A model generated the notes under the pieces. It was not told where the DNA came from and searched no databases. It saw only the letters and a program-made list of their open reading frames with translations. The position numbers and the translations under genes were made by a program. A DNA stretch of 64,000 nucleotides from Clostridia bacterium (GTDB taxonomy: Bacteria; Bacillota; Clostridia; Oscillospirales; Acutalibacteraceae): assembly GCA_017454485.1 (NCBI GenBank), contig JAFTCX010000007.1, forward strand, positions 1-64,000, read 5' to 3'. Position 1 is the stretch's first letter. Every line of letters begins with the position of its first letter. Shown here piece by piece: positions 6,192 to 14,952 of this stretch.

Positions 6192-7913
6192 TCATTCCGG
6201 CATATTCCAGCCGTAATGATCGGTGTGCAGCAGCTCGTGCGCTTTGTGTGAAAGCGGCTTTTCCATATAATCCCGATACAGCGCCTGCACCTCCGGGTTT
6301 TCGTGGGAGAAGCGCAGCGCGTAGCTTTTGTCAAGATCATAAAGGATCTGGCCGCGCTCGCCGCCCTTTTCTTCGCCGTCGCAGATCGGCTGTCCGCCGC
6401 CGCCTGCGCAGCCGCTCGGACAGGCCATGATCTCGATGAAGTCATATTCCACTTCGCCCTTCTTGAGCGCTTCCATCAGCCGGCGGGTGTTGGCAAGACC
6501 GCTGGCAACCGCAACGCGCACCGGTGTGCCGCCCACGTCATAGGTCATCTCTTTCCAGCCGTCCAGACCGCGCACATCGCGGAACGCATCGGCGTCGGGG
6601 TTCTTGCCGGTGGCAAGGAAGTATGCACTGCGCAGTGCGGCTTCCATCACGCCGCCCGTTGCGCCAAAGATGACACCGGCGCCCGTCGCAGTGCCGAGCG
6701 GGCTGTCAAATTCGCATTCGGGCAGCGCTTTCACGTCAATGTGATCGGCACGCAGCATCCGCGCAAATTCGCGCGTCGTCAGCGAAACGTCCACATCCGG
6801 ATCGCCGCAGGCGTCGTTGAGGTTCGGAATCGCAACCTCGTGCTTTTTTGCCGTGCAGGGCATGATCGATACGCAAAAGATATCATGCGGGTCGGCGCCG
6901 ATCTTTTCGGCAAAATAGCTTTTGGCAACCGCGCCGAACATTCCCTGCGGTGATTTTGCCGTGGAAAGGTTGTCGGTAAATTCGGGATACTGCCCCTTGA
7001 GGAACCGGACCCAGCCCGGGCAGCAGGAGGTCATCAGCGGAAGCGTGCCGCCGTTTTGCAGGCGGTGCAAAAACTCGCTGCCCTCCTCCATGATCGTCAG
7101 GTCGGCCGCAAAATCGGTGTCGAACACATAGTCAAAGCCGAGCGCCTTTGCTGCGGCGGCCATGCGCTTTTCGGTCGCTTCCTCTTTGGAAAGGCCGAGA
7201 CTCTCCGCCCAGGCGGTACGCACGGCGGGCGCGATTTGCAGCACCGTGATTTTGTGCGCGTCTGCAAGCGCGGCATAGACTTTATCGGTGTCGTCGCGCA
7301 CACGCAGCGCACCGACCGGGCAGTGGGTGATGCACTGGCCGCACAGCGAACAATCGGTGTCGGCAAGCTTTTTGCCGCCCTTGACGCCGATCGTGGTACG
7401 ACCGCCGGTGCCCTTGACTTCCCAGATGTGAAGCGCCTGCACCTTGTCGCACACCTGCACGCAGCGCATACATTTGATGCACTTGCTCGCCTCACGCACC
7501 AACGGGAAATCGCCGGGGCAGACGTTCTTTTCGGGTGCGTTCTCATAGGCGAAGCCGATGATGTTCAAATCGTTCGCAACGGCTTGCATCTTGCAGTTGC
7601 CGGAGCGCACGCAGGTCGGGCAATGGCAGTCGTGCTGGCTGAGGATCAGCTCCACATTCACCTTGCGCGCCTCGCGCACACGCGGGCTGTTGGTGAAAAT
7701 CTCCATCCCCTCTTCAGCGGCGGTGTTGCACGCGGCAGCAAGACGGTTTACGCCTTTGATCTCCACCACGCAGACACGGCACGCGCCGATCTCGTTGAGT
7801 TCTTTGAAATAGCACAGGGTCGGGATCTCGATCCCCGCCTGTTTTGCAGCCTCAAGAATCGTGGTTCCTTCGGCGACCTGCAGGGCGATATTGTCAATTT
7901 TGATGTTTACCAT
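6192..7913 (-). CDS. [FeFe]-hydrogenase, NAD(P)H/ferredoxin-linked catalytic subunit
   Basis: 573 residues in HydA/HndD order. A 2Fe-2S domain has C34, C45, C48 and C62. A His-ligated 4Fe-4S site has H94, C98, C101 and C107. Two further 4Fe-4S clusters have C145/148/151/155 and C188/191/194/198. The H-cluster signatures are TSCCPGW (295-301), MPCTAKK (351-357) and ACPSGCAGGGGQP (497-509). It reduces protons with electrons from a reduced cofactor, or runs in reverse, in the cytoplasm. The start overlaps the end of the upstream flavoprotein gene by seven bases, so the two are translationally coupled. No maturation genes (hydEFG) are in the window. Confidence 0.95.
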   Translation of the reverse strand: MVNIKIDNIALQVAEGTTILEAAKQAGIEIPTLCYFKELNEIGACRVCVVEIKGVNRLAAACNTAAEEGMEIFTNSPRVREARKVNVELILSQHDCHCPTCVRSGNCKMQAVANDLNIIGFAYENAPEKNVCPGDFPLVREASKCIKCMRCVQVCDKVQALHIWEVKGTGGRTTIGVKGGKKLADTDCSLCGQCITHCPVGALRVRDDTDKVYAALADAHKITVLQIAPAVRTAWAESLGLSKEEATEKRMAAAAKALGFDYVFDTDFAADLTIMEEGSEFLHRLQNGGTLPLMTSCCPGWVRFLKGQYPEFTDNLSTAKSPQGMFGAVAKSYFAEKIGADPHDIFCVSIMPCTAKKHEVAIPNLNDACGDPDVDVSLTTREFARMLRADHIDVKALPECEFDSPLGTATGAGVIFGATGGVMEAALRSAYFLATGKNPDADAFRDVRGLDGWKEMTYDVGGTPVRVAVASGLANTRRLMEALKKGEVEYDFIEIMACPSGCAGGGGQPICDGEEKGGERGQILYDLDKSYALRFSHENPEVQALYRDYMEKPLSHKAHELLHTDHYGWNMPE

Positions 7914-9736
7914 GAGAATTCTCTGCCTCCTTTGAAAGCGCCGAAGCCGAAGTGGTCACAGCGCAGGCAGCGCGCAGATTCCTGTGCGGCCTGCTGCAGC
8001 GTCATCGGGTGTTCCATCAGCTTGAAGTCAAATCTGCGTTCGGCAGCCGGACGTTCAGGCAGGTTGATCCGGCCGCAGGGCGGCTGGGGTTCCACCGGCG
8101 GGTTCGGGATGTCAAGATCGACCGTGATCTCATGATGATAGCCGAGATAAGCGTCAATGCTGCCCGCAGCGGCCTTACCGGCGGCAATGGCACGGATGGC
8201 GGTGGCGGGACCGGTCACACAGTCGCCGCCGGAGAACACGCCGTCGTGACCCTTGATCACGGTGTTCATGTCGGCGAGAATGCGCCCCCATTTGGTCTCC
8301 AACCCATTTTCGGCAAAGTGTTCGGATTCAATGGCCTGTCCGATTGCAACAACGATGATATCGGCCGGCAGACGCACATGGTCGGCGTCGGCCTTGATCG
8401 GCGCCGGACGACCGCGCTTGATGTCACTGATCATCTGCGGCTGCACCCACAGAGCAGCGGCGTTGCCGTTTTCGTCAAGCTCGATCTTCTCCGGTGCAGC
8501 AAGCTCCAGCACTTCGCAGCCTTCGGCAATCGCGCCCTCCACCTCTTCGGGCAGCGCGGTCATGTCCTCCTTGCGGCGGCGATACACGCACGTCACCGTT
8601 TTTGCGCCAAGGCGCATCGAGCTTCTTGTGCAGTCCATTGCGACGTTGCCGCCGCCGATGATAACGACGTTTTTGCCGGAAAAATCGGGCAGCTCACCGT
8701 CACCGATGCCGCGCAGCATTTCCACAGCGGAGATCACGCCGCTGCCGCTCTCGCCTTCGATGCCGAGCTTGTTGTCGGTATGTGCGCCGATGGAGATATA
8801 CACGGCGTCATAATCGCGCTTGAGGTCGGCAAAGGTGACGTCGGCGCCGACATCCACGCCCGTTTTTGCGGTAATGCCTGCGGAAAGGATGGACGCGATT
8901 TCGGCGTCAAGCGTCTCACGCGGCAAACGATAGCTCGGAATGCCGTAGCGCAGCATTCCGCCGAGCTGTTTTCTCTTCTCAAACACCGTAACGGCATGAC
9001 CCATCAGCGCCAGATAATACGCTGCGGAAAGGCCGGACGGTCCGCCGCCGATCACGGCAACGGTCTTGCCGGTCGCCTCTGCCGAAGCGGGCACAGGCAC
9101 GTCGCCGGCACAGTCCACCGCCATGCGCTTCAAACCGCGGATGTTGACCGCGTCGTCCAGCAGTCTGCGGCGGCAGTGCGTTTCGCACGGATGCTCGCAG
9201 ATCAGCGCACAGGCGGACGGAAACGGATTGTCCTTGCGGATCAGACGCACCGCGTCGGCATAGCGACCGGCACGCACCAGCGCAATATAGCCCGGAATGT
9301 CCACATGGGCGGGACAATGCGAAAGGCAGGGCACCGGCGCGGCAAACTGCGCGGTGCAGTTGCCCTGCAGGTGGGCTGCAAAATCATCACGGCAGGCGTC
9401 GAGTGCGCGCAGGAGCATATTTGCGCCCTCATAGCCGATGGCGCAGTCCGCGGTTGCGGCAATGACGCGCGCGGTTTTTTCCAGCAGCGCAAGCGTACTC
9501 TCGGTTGCTTCGCCGTCGAGCACCTGCGTCAAAAGGGTTTGCAGTTGGGCAAGTCCGATGCGGCACGGCGTACATTTGCCGCAGGACTGGCTGTGGCAAA
9601 CATCAATAAACGCGCGCGTCAGATCAACCGGGCAAAGGCCGGTTGGGTTGGATTGCAGGCGGCGGCCGAGATCGGCAAGCTGCGCATCAATCACGCCCTG
9701 GGCACGCGCGGGAGTTGGAATGGTGAATCTGCTCAA
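7907..9736 (-). CDS. NuoF-like iron-sulfur / GltD-like FAD-NAD(P) oxidoreductase fusion
   Basis: 609 residues. The N-terminal segment carries the NuoF-type 4Fe-4S signature SCGKCTPCRIG (C52, C55, C58) but lacks the FMN/NADH-binding part of NuoF. It continues into a GltD-like module with cysteine clusters at 137-141 and 176-188, then Rossmann motifs VIGGGPSG (228-235) and VIIGGGNVAMD (358-368). A last Cys pair lies near 592-595. GltD-type subunits pass electrons between NAD(P)H, FAD and iron-sulfur centres. With the overlapping hydrogenase gene it probably forms a two-subunit NAD(P)H-linked hydrogenase, possibly of the bifurcating class that uses a GltD-like rather than a HydB subunit. This last point is inference. 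Confidence 0.88.
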   Translation of the reverse strand: MSRFTIPTPARAQGVIDAQLADLGRRLQSNPTGLCPVDLTRAFIDVCHSQSCGKCTPCRIGLAQLQTLLTQVLDGEATESTLALLEKTARVIAATADCAIGYEGANMLLRALDACRDDFAAHLQGNCTAQFAAPVPCLSHCPAHVDIPGYIALVRAGRYADAVRLIRKDNPFPSACALICEHPCETHCRRRLLDDAVNIRGLKRMAVDCAGDVPVPASAEATGKTVAVIGGGPSGLSAAYYLALMGHAVTVFEKRKQLGGMLRYGIPSYRLPRETLDAEIASILSAGITAKTGVDVGADVTFADLKRDYDAVYISIGAHTDNKLGIEGESGSGVISAVEMLRGIGDGELPDFSGKNVVIIGGGNVAMDCTRSSMRLGAKTVTCVYRRRKEDMTALPEEVEGAIAEGCEVLELAAPEKIELDENGNAAALWVQPQMISDIKRGRPAPIKADADHVRLPADIIVVAIGQAIESEHFAENGLETKWGRILADMNTVIKGHDGVFSGGDCVTGPATAIRAIAAGKAAAGSIDAYLGYHHEITVDLDIPNPPVEPQPPCGRINLPERPAAERRFDFKLMEHPMTLQQAAQESARCLRCDHFGFGAFKGGREFSW

Positions 9737-9881
9737 GTTAAAACCTCCGTTTCCTTTTCTTCGCTCAAATTATAACATAGCCGTCGATTTTTGTAAATCG
9801 ATTTTCGCAGGCGGCGTAAAATTAGCGAGAGCTAACGCCCGTTTTGAATCCAGCGGTCTTTTTCGATCATCGCCGCGTTCA

Positions 9882-9992
9882 GCGGGCGGGCCGTCCCGTG
9901 CTTTGCACGGGACGAACGCCGAAAGGGGACGCCGCAAAAGCGGCGTCCCCTTTCGGGCGCCCTGCACGGCTGCGCCGTGCAGGCCCGCCCGC
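9882..9992. repeat. GC-rich three-armed palindromic element
   Basis: An outer 11-bp perfect stem (GCGGGCGGGCC at 9882-9892 with GGCCCGCCCGC at 9982-9992) encloses three hairpins: GTCCCGTGC/GCACGGGAC (9893-9913), a 15-bp perfect stem with AAAA loop (9921-9954), and CCTGCACGGC/GCCGTGCAGG (9961-9983). TCGCCGCG occurs directly on both sides (9870-9877 and 9999-10006). There is no T-run on either side, so it is not an ordinary terminator. It could be a structured RNA, a REP/MITE-like repeat or a recombination site. Confidence 0.7.
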
Positions 9993-9997
9993 ATAAG

Positions 9998-10027
9998 TTC
10001 GCCGCGCAGTTTTTGCTGCGCGGCGAA
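9998..10027 (-). terminator. Hairpin after the LRR protein gene
   Basis: TTCGCCGCGCAG pairs perfectly with CTGCGCGGCGAA around a six-base loop, 26 bases after the stop of the minus-strand LRR gene. No long T-run follows, so its role as a terminator is uncertain. Between 9737 and 10052 nothing coding was seen. Confidence 0.5.
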
Positions 10028-10052
10028 AGCGTCCGTTGTTCGATTGTTCCGG

Positions 10053-12422
10053 TTAATGTGCCTGTGCTGCCGGTTGTGCCGCAGCCGCCTGTGTGGGCTG
10101 TGCGGGCGCTGCCGCCGGTGTCACCTTCACGGCCTTGCACGCGGGACCCACCAGGTTGACCGGGGTGTTCTCCTTCACGGCTCTGACCTTGAACAGATAG
10201 GTCACGCCGTCCTTGAGCGAGCCGATCACGGCTGAGGTGCCGCGCACATTCGCCGCCTGCATAAAGGATTTGCCGCCCTCACGCATGCAGTACACATAAT
10301 ATCTCGTTGCGCCGGGCACCGCTTTCCATGTAAGCGTCGCGTTGCCGTCGCCCGGCGTCGCAGTCACCTGCTGCGGCGCCTTGGGAAGGATCTTGAACTT
10401 CAGCGTCTTTGCGCCGCTGTAAAGGCCCTTGAAGGTCACAGTCACGGTATAAATGCCGAGATTTTTACGGCCCTTCGCGTAGGAGACCGTGTAGGCTCTG
10501 TTCTTTTTAAGCGTTTTGCCCTTCGCATCCTTGACAGTCACGGTCGGGGTGTGTTTCTTGCCGTCCTTGACAATCTTTGTTTCCGAAAGGCTGACCTTGG
10601 CAATCTTCGGAATGACGTTGCTGACCTTGTTGCCGCAGACGGTGCAGGTAAAGACTTTCACGCCTGCCGCCTTGGTCGTTGCGGGCGTCAGTGCACTTTT
10701 GTATTTATGTGCAATGGCCTTTGACACCTTGTTGCTGTAGGTCTTGCCGCCAAAGGTGATTTTTGCAACGCTGACGATCTTGCCGTTCGTGCCGCAGGTG
10801 CCCTTTGTCGAGGTGACGATGCCGCCGTTTGCGGCCGTTGCGGTCACACGCTTCGTCTTGCCGTTCGCGGCGGTAAAGGTCGCCGTGGCGCTGTCGGTAC
10901 CGTTCCATGTCCAGACCGGTCCGTCATAGGTCGGCGCTTTCACCACATGCCGGTCGGTGTAGGTTTTGCCGCTGAAGGTGACGGTCGCGGTGTAGACCGT
11001 GTCGCCGTTCGCTCTTTTCTCGGCGGTGATGGTGCCGGCCTGCGCGCTGGCGGTAGCAGACATTTTCACACCATCGGCGGAAACAAAGGTCGCGCGGGCA
11101 AGGGATACGCTCTCCCAGACCCAGGTCGGTGCGGAAACCTCCGGCGGCGCAACCGTAAAGTCGTTGGAATAGGACTTGCCCTCAAACGTGACCGTTGCGG
11201 TGTAAACCGTCGCGCCGTCCTTGCCGGGCTTGCCGGTGATCATGCCGTCCTTCGCCGTGGCGGTCACGGTCCGGGAATCGCTGCCGTCGGTGCTGACAAA
11301 CGTCGCACGGGCCAGCGTCTCATTGCTCCAGTTCCACGTCGGCTCGTTCCATGTCTTTTCCGCAACCGGAGCGGCAGGCGTGTAAACGTCGGTGTAGGTT
11401 TTGCCGCCGAAGGTGACGGATGCGGTGTAAACCGTTTGGCCGTTCGCGTCCTTCGTTTCGGTGATGGTGCCGGCGTCTTTGGACGCGGTCAAATTGGTCG
11501 TGTCCTTGCCGTCGGCGGAAACAAAGGTCGCCGTGGCAAGCGTTTCGTCCGTCCACTTCCAGGTCGGAAGGATCTCGACCGGTTCCGCCGGAGTGGTCGG
11601 CTCGGTGGCGGGATCAGTTGCAGGCTGTGTCGGTTCGGTCGGCGTTGTCGGTTCGCCGTCATAGTGAACGGCGGCGGTTTTCAGCGCGTCGTTGTCCGCG
11701 CCGATTTTGATGGCCGTCCAGTCCGCTTCGCTTCCGGCAAAATAAACATCCTTCAGCGCCGTGCAGTTCATAAAGGCCTTGTCGTTGATCGCAGTCACAT
11801 TTTTCCCGAACGTGACGCTCTTCAGTGCGGTGCATCCCGAAAACGTGCCGTCATAAACGGTTTTCAGCCCGGAGCCGATCACTGCGGTCTCCAGTGCAGT
11901 GCACCCGGCAAACACACCGGCCGCAAGATCCGTGACGCTGTTTGGCAGCTCTACGCTCTTCAGCGAAGTGCAGTTCTGAAACGCGCCGGCCAAAATGGTC
12001 TTTACGTTTGCCGGAAGGGCAATGCTCTTCAAAGAGGAACAACCGCTGAATGTGTAAAGGCTGATTGTTGCAAGCGTTGTCGGGAACACGACCTCTTCCA
12101 GTGTGCTGCAGGCATTCAAAAACCCGCCGGGAATGTTTGTGATCCCCTCGCCGATGACGGCTTTTTTGACGGAAGGCAAATACTTCTCCCATGCGGCAGC
12201 CGCCTCGCCGTGCAGTTCGCCCTGCCCGGTGATCGTCAGCGTGCCGTCGCTGTTCAGCGACCAGTCGATCGCTTCTTTTTCTTCCGTGCCGTCCGCAAGC
12301 ATACGGCTGACTTTTCCGCCGGCGAGCACGGTCGGCTCTGCCGCAGCAGAAAGCACCGACAGCGCAGACAGCGCCATCAGCACGGCCAGAAGTACAGACA
12401 AAATTCGTTTGCTTTGTTTCAT
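10053..12422 (-). CDS. Secreted BspA-like LRR protein with Ig-like and FN3 domains
   Basis: Start taken at the ATG at 12422, nine bases after AAAGGG; an ATG at 12428 is too close to that site. An N-terminal signal peptide (KRILSVLLAVLMALSALSVL) precedes a short domain and LRR_5 repeats (about residues 90-250, repeated C-x-x-L-x-x-V/I-x-L-P). Then come four repeats of about 72 residues with the pattern W-x-W...A(R/T)ATFVSADG, a CxxCG module, an Ig-like domain found in three other proteins here, and an FN3 domain. The C-terminus is an Ala/Gln/Pro-rich tail. No LPXTG is present. Probably a surface adhesin or glycan-binding protein. Confidence 0.85.
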   Translation of the reverse strand: MKQSKRILSVLLAVLMALSALSVLSAAAEPTVLAGGKVSRMLADGTEEKEAIDWSLNSDGTLTITGQGELHGEAAAAWEKYLPSVKKAVIGEGITNIPGGFLNACSTLEEVVFPTTLATISLYTFSGCSSLKSIALPANVKTILAGAFQNCTSLKSVELPNSVTDLAAGVFAGCTALETAVIGSGLKTVYDGTFSGCTALKSVTFGKNVTAINDKAFMNCTALKDVYFAGSEADWTAIKIGADNDALKTAAVHYDGEPTTPTEPTQPATDPATEPTTPAEPVEILPTWKWTDETLATATFVSADGKDTTNLTASKDAGTITETKDANGQTVYTASVTFGGKTYTDVYTPAAPVAEKTWNEPTWNWSNETLARATFVSTDGSDSRTVTATAKDGMITGKPGKDGATVYTATVTFEGKSYSNDFTVAPPEVSAPTWVWESVSLARATFVSADGVKMSATASAQAGTITAEKRANGDTVYTATVTFSGKTYTDRHVVKAPTYDGPVWTWNGTDSATATFTAANGKTKRVTATAANGGIVTSTKGTCGTNGKIVSVAKITFGGKTYSNKVSKAIAHKYKSALTPATTKAAGVKVFTCTVCGNKVSNVIPKIAKVSLSETKIVKDGKKHTPTVTVKDAKGKTLKKNRAYTVSYAKGRKNLGIYTVTVTFKGLYSGAKTLKFKILPKAPQQVTATPGDGNATLTWKAVPGATRYYVYCMREGGKSFMQAANVRGTSAVIGSLKDGVTYLFKVRAVKENTPVNLVGPACKAVKVTPAAAPAQPTQAAAAQPAAQAH

Positions 12423-12469
12423 TTTCATACGCCCTTTCGATTTGTTGTAAAACCTTGGATAGCTATACA

Positions 12470-12498
12470 ATTATAGCAAAGAACCTCTGTGCTGTCCA
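12470..12498 (-). promoter_or_regulatory. Promoter of the LRR protein gene
   Basis: On the minus strand TGGACA (12498-12493) and a perfect TATAAT (12475-12470) are spaced by 17 bases, about 50 bases before the start codon. Confidence 0.65.
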
Positions 12499-12763
12499 GT
12501 AGATAACGGAAAAGTTTTAGGAAAAATCGCATTAAGTTTCCATTAAATGTGCCGAAAACAGGATAACTTGAATAAAAAATGAACACAGAAAGCGAGAAAA
12601 CACAAAAAAATTACAAATTTTCATGCTTTTTTAAAAAAGGGGGTTTTCTTTTTCTTTCGGGAGTGCTATAATAATCGAGTATCAAAAAGTCATATCTTTT
12701 TCCTTTTTATAGTTTTTGCGTCCGAAAGACGCACACAAGAAAAAAAGAAAGAGGAGATTTTTC
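12499..12763. other. Intergenic between divergent genes, with probable murA promoter
   Basis: AT-rich stretch between the minus-strand LRR gene and murA. A TATAAT at 12667-12672 is the best -10 candidate for murA, but its -35 is poor. GAGGAG at 12751-12756 is the murA ribosome site. No other feature was seen. Confidence 0.5.
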
Positions 12764-14050
12764 TTGGAAAAACTTGTGATTCACGGCGGCAACCGCCTGA
12801 CCGGAGAAGTGGAGATCAGCGGCGCCAAAAATGCCGCTGTTGCCATCATTCCGGCAACGCTGCTCGCGCAGGATGTCTGCCGCATTGAAAATATTCCGAA
12901 CATCAGCGACGTTGTGACGATGATGCACATTCTCAGCAGCATGGGCGCTGTTGTTCACTATATCAACAAACACACCATCGAAGTTGACACAAAGCCCGTC
13001 AATTCCTACATCGTTCCCCACGAAATGACCAAAAAGCTGCGCGCGTCCTATTATCTGATCGGCGCGCTGCTCGGCCGTTTCAACCGCGCCAAGGTGTCGC
13101 TGCCCGGCGGCTGCAACTTCGGCGTGCGTCCGATCGATTTGCACATCAAGGGCTTCGAGCTGCTGGGCGCCACAGCGAATGTGGAAAACGCGATGATCGT
13201 CGCTTCCGCCGACCATCTGACCGGCTCGTCCGTCTATATGGACAAAGTATCCGTCGGCGCAACGATCAACGTCATGCTCGCCGCTGTGAAGGCGCGGGGA
13301 CTGACGATCATTGAAAACGCCGCCAAGGAGCCGCACATTGTCGATCTTGCAAACTTCCTGAACGCCATGGGCGCAGATGTGCGCGGCGCAGGCACGGATG
13401 TGATCAAAATTCGCGGCGTGACCCACCTGCACGGCTGCACCTATTCCATCATCCCCGACCAGATCGAGGCCGGCACCTATATGGTTGCCGCCGCAGCAAC
13501 CAAGGGCGATGTGCTGGTCAAAAACGTGATCCCGAAGCATCTGGAATCCATCTCCGCAAAGCTTGTTGAATGCGGCGCGCAGGTGATCGAATATGACGAC
13601 GCGGTGCGCGTGCGCTGCGACGGACCGCTCAAGCGCTGCAACCTCAAGACGATGCCGCACCCCGGCTTCCCGACGGATATGCAGCCGCAGATGAGCGTCA
13701 TTCTCTCCATCGCCAACGGCACCTCGCTGGTGTCCGAGGGCGTTTGGGACAACCGTTTCCGCTATGTCGATCAGCTCATCCGCATGGGCGCGAACGTCCA
13801 GGTGGACGGCACGATCGCCGTTTTCCAGGGTGTTGAAGAGCTGACCGGCGCTCCCGTGCGCGCAGACGATCTGCGTGCCGGCGCGGCGATGATTATTGCC
13901 GGCCTTGTGGCGCGCGGCACCACGGAGATTGAGGACATCATCTACATCGACCGCGGCTATGAAGACTATGTGGAAAAGCTGCGTGATCTCGGCGCAGATA
14001 TCTACCGCAAAGACTTCCGCGACGACACGGCGCAGCCCGCCGCAGGCTGA
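12764..14050 (+). CDS. murA: UDP-N-acetylglucosamine 1-carboxyvinyltransferase
   Basis: First committed step of peptidoglycan synthesis: transfer of enolpyruvate from PEP to UDP-GlcNAc in the cytoplasm. 428 residues from a TTG start at 12764, seven bases after GAGGAG. An upstream in-frame ATG at 12716 has no ribosome site and adds a basic stretch absent from the family. C117 in PGGCNFGVRPIDLH is the catalytic Cys that fosfomycin alkylates. FPTDMQPQ carries the catalytic Asp. The length matches the family (about 420). It is followed by a terminator-like hairpin and then walJ. Confidence 0.95.
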   Translation: MEKLVIHGGNRLTGEVEISGAKNAAVAIIPATLLAQDVCRIENIPNISDVVTMMHILSSMGAVVHYINKHTIEVDTKPVNSYIVPHEMTKKLRASYYLIGALLGRFNRAKVSLPGGCNFGVRPIDLHIKGFELLGATANVENAMIVASADHLTGSSVYMDKVSVGATINVMLAAVKARGLTIIENAAKEPHIVDLANFLNAMGADVRGAGTDVIKIRGVTHLHGCTYSIIPDQIEAGTYMVAAAATKGDVLVKNVIPKHLESISAKLVECGAQVIEYDDAVRVRCDGPLKRCNLKTMPHPGFPTDMQPQMSVILSIANGTSLVSEGVWDNRFRYVDQLIRMGANVQVDGTIAVFQGVEELTGAPVRADDLRAGAAMIIAGLVARGTTEIEDIIYIDRGYEDYVEKLRDLGADIYRKDFRDDTAQPAAG

Positions 14051-14061
14051 CAAAAATGTGA

Positions 14062-14139
14062 AATGTGGAGTGTGGAATGTGGAATGAGACCGGCGGATGA
14101 TCGCGCCGTTCCGCATTCCATACTCCGCATTCGTTTTTT
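14062..14139 (+). terminator. Heptad-built hairpin terminator after murA
   Basis: 14062-14084 and 14109-14131 form a 23-bp stem with no mismatch when G-U pairs are allowed, followed by CG and TTTTTT. Both arms are made of heptad variants (GTGGAAT and GTGGAGT), so this is both a repeat and a terminator. It should partly separate murA from walJ. Confidence 0.75.
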
Positions 14140-14156
14140 ATTGCAAGGAGAGATCT

Positions 14157-14951
14157 ATGGCTCGTTTTTGTTCTCTGTTTTCCTCCTCGTCGGGCAATGC
14201 GACCTTTGTGGGCACCGCGACCGACGGTATTCTCATTGACGCCGGCGTGAGCTCCAAACGGCTGAAAACCGCGCTGCTGCAGCGGGAGATTGACCCGGCA
14301 AAGATTCGCGCCGTTTTTGTGACGCATGAGCACAGCGACCACATCAAGGGGCTGCGCGTGTTCGCTTCGGCACACCGCATCCCGGTCTATGCCACGCGCG
14401 GCACCATCGCCGGAATGGAGGAGGCCGGCGTGCTGAGCGAAAAGTTTCCCGTCTATGAGCTGCCGACCGGCAGTGACATCGACATCGGCGGAATGCAGGT
14501 GCATTCGTTTTCCACGCCGCACGACAGCCTGGAAAGCTGCGGCTACACGGTGACGATGGAGGATGAGCGCAAGCTGGCTGTTTGCACCGACATCGGCCAC
14601 ATGACAAACGAGATCATGAACAATCTGATCGGCTGCGACCTTGTGATGCTGGAATCCAACCACGACATCGGCATGCTGGAAAACGGACCGTATCCCTACT
14701 TTTTGAAGCGCCGCATCCTTTCCGACACGGGCCATCTGTCCAACGCTGCGTGCGCGGACGTTGTTTCGCAGCTTGTGGAACGCGGCACCACGCGGCTGTT
14801 TCTCGGCCATTTGAGCGCGGAAAACAATTTGCCGGAGCTTGCGTTTCAAACGAGCTACTGCGCGCTGACGGAATGCGGCGCCGTTGCCGACCGCGATTAC
14901 ATTTTGAAAGTCAACCCGAGAGAAAACGGCGACGACGTTGTGAGGTTTTGA
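14157..14951 (+). CDS. walJ: Metallo-beta-lactamase-fold exonuclease, WalJ/YycJ family
   Basis: 264 residues. The start at 14157 has AAGGAGAG before it; the longer frame upstream reads through the hairpin region. The metal-binding motif THEHSDH has H57, H59, D61 and H62, with further ligands in the TDIGHM and FLGHLS segments. WalJ-type proteins are cytoplasmic 5'-3' exonucleases linked to mismatch repair and usually sit near walKR or rlmH in Firmicutes. Here rlmH follows one base after the stop, as is common in this phylum. Confidence 0.88.
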   Translation: MARFCSLFSSSSGNATFVGTATDGILIDAGVSSKRLKTALLQREIDPAKIRAVFVTHEHSDHIKGLRVFASAHRIPVYATRGTIAGMEEAGVLSEKFPVYELPTGSDIDIGGMQVHSFSTPHDSLESCGYTVTMEDERKLAVCTDIGHMTNEIMNNLIGCDLVMLESNHDIGMLENGPYPYFLKRRILSDTGHLSNAACADVVSQLVERGTTRLFLGHLSAENNLPELAFQTSYCALTECGAVADRDYILKVNPRENGDDVVRF

Positions 14952-14952
14952 G

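Noticed and set aside
7952-9775. Long plus-strand frame (607 codons) antisense to the NuoF/GltD-like gene
   Set aside because: It mirrors a well-supported gene in the high-GC opposite strand, has no ribosome site and shows low-complexity composition without motifs.
10053-12422. LPXTG-type wall anchor in the LRR surface proteins
   Set aside because: No LPXTG-like motif with a following hydrophobic segment was found at any of the C-termini.
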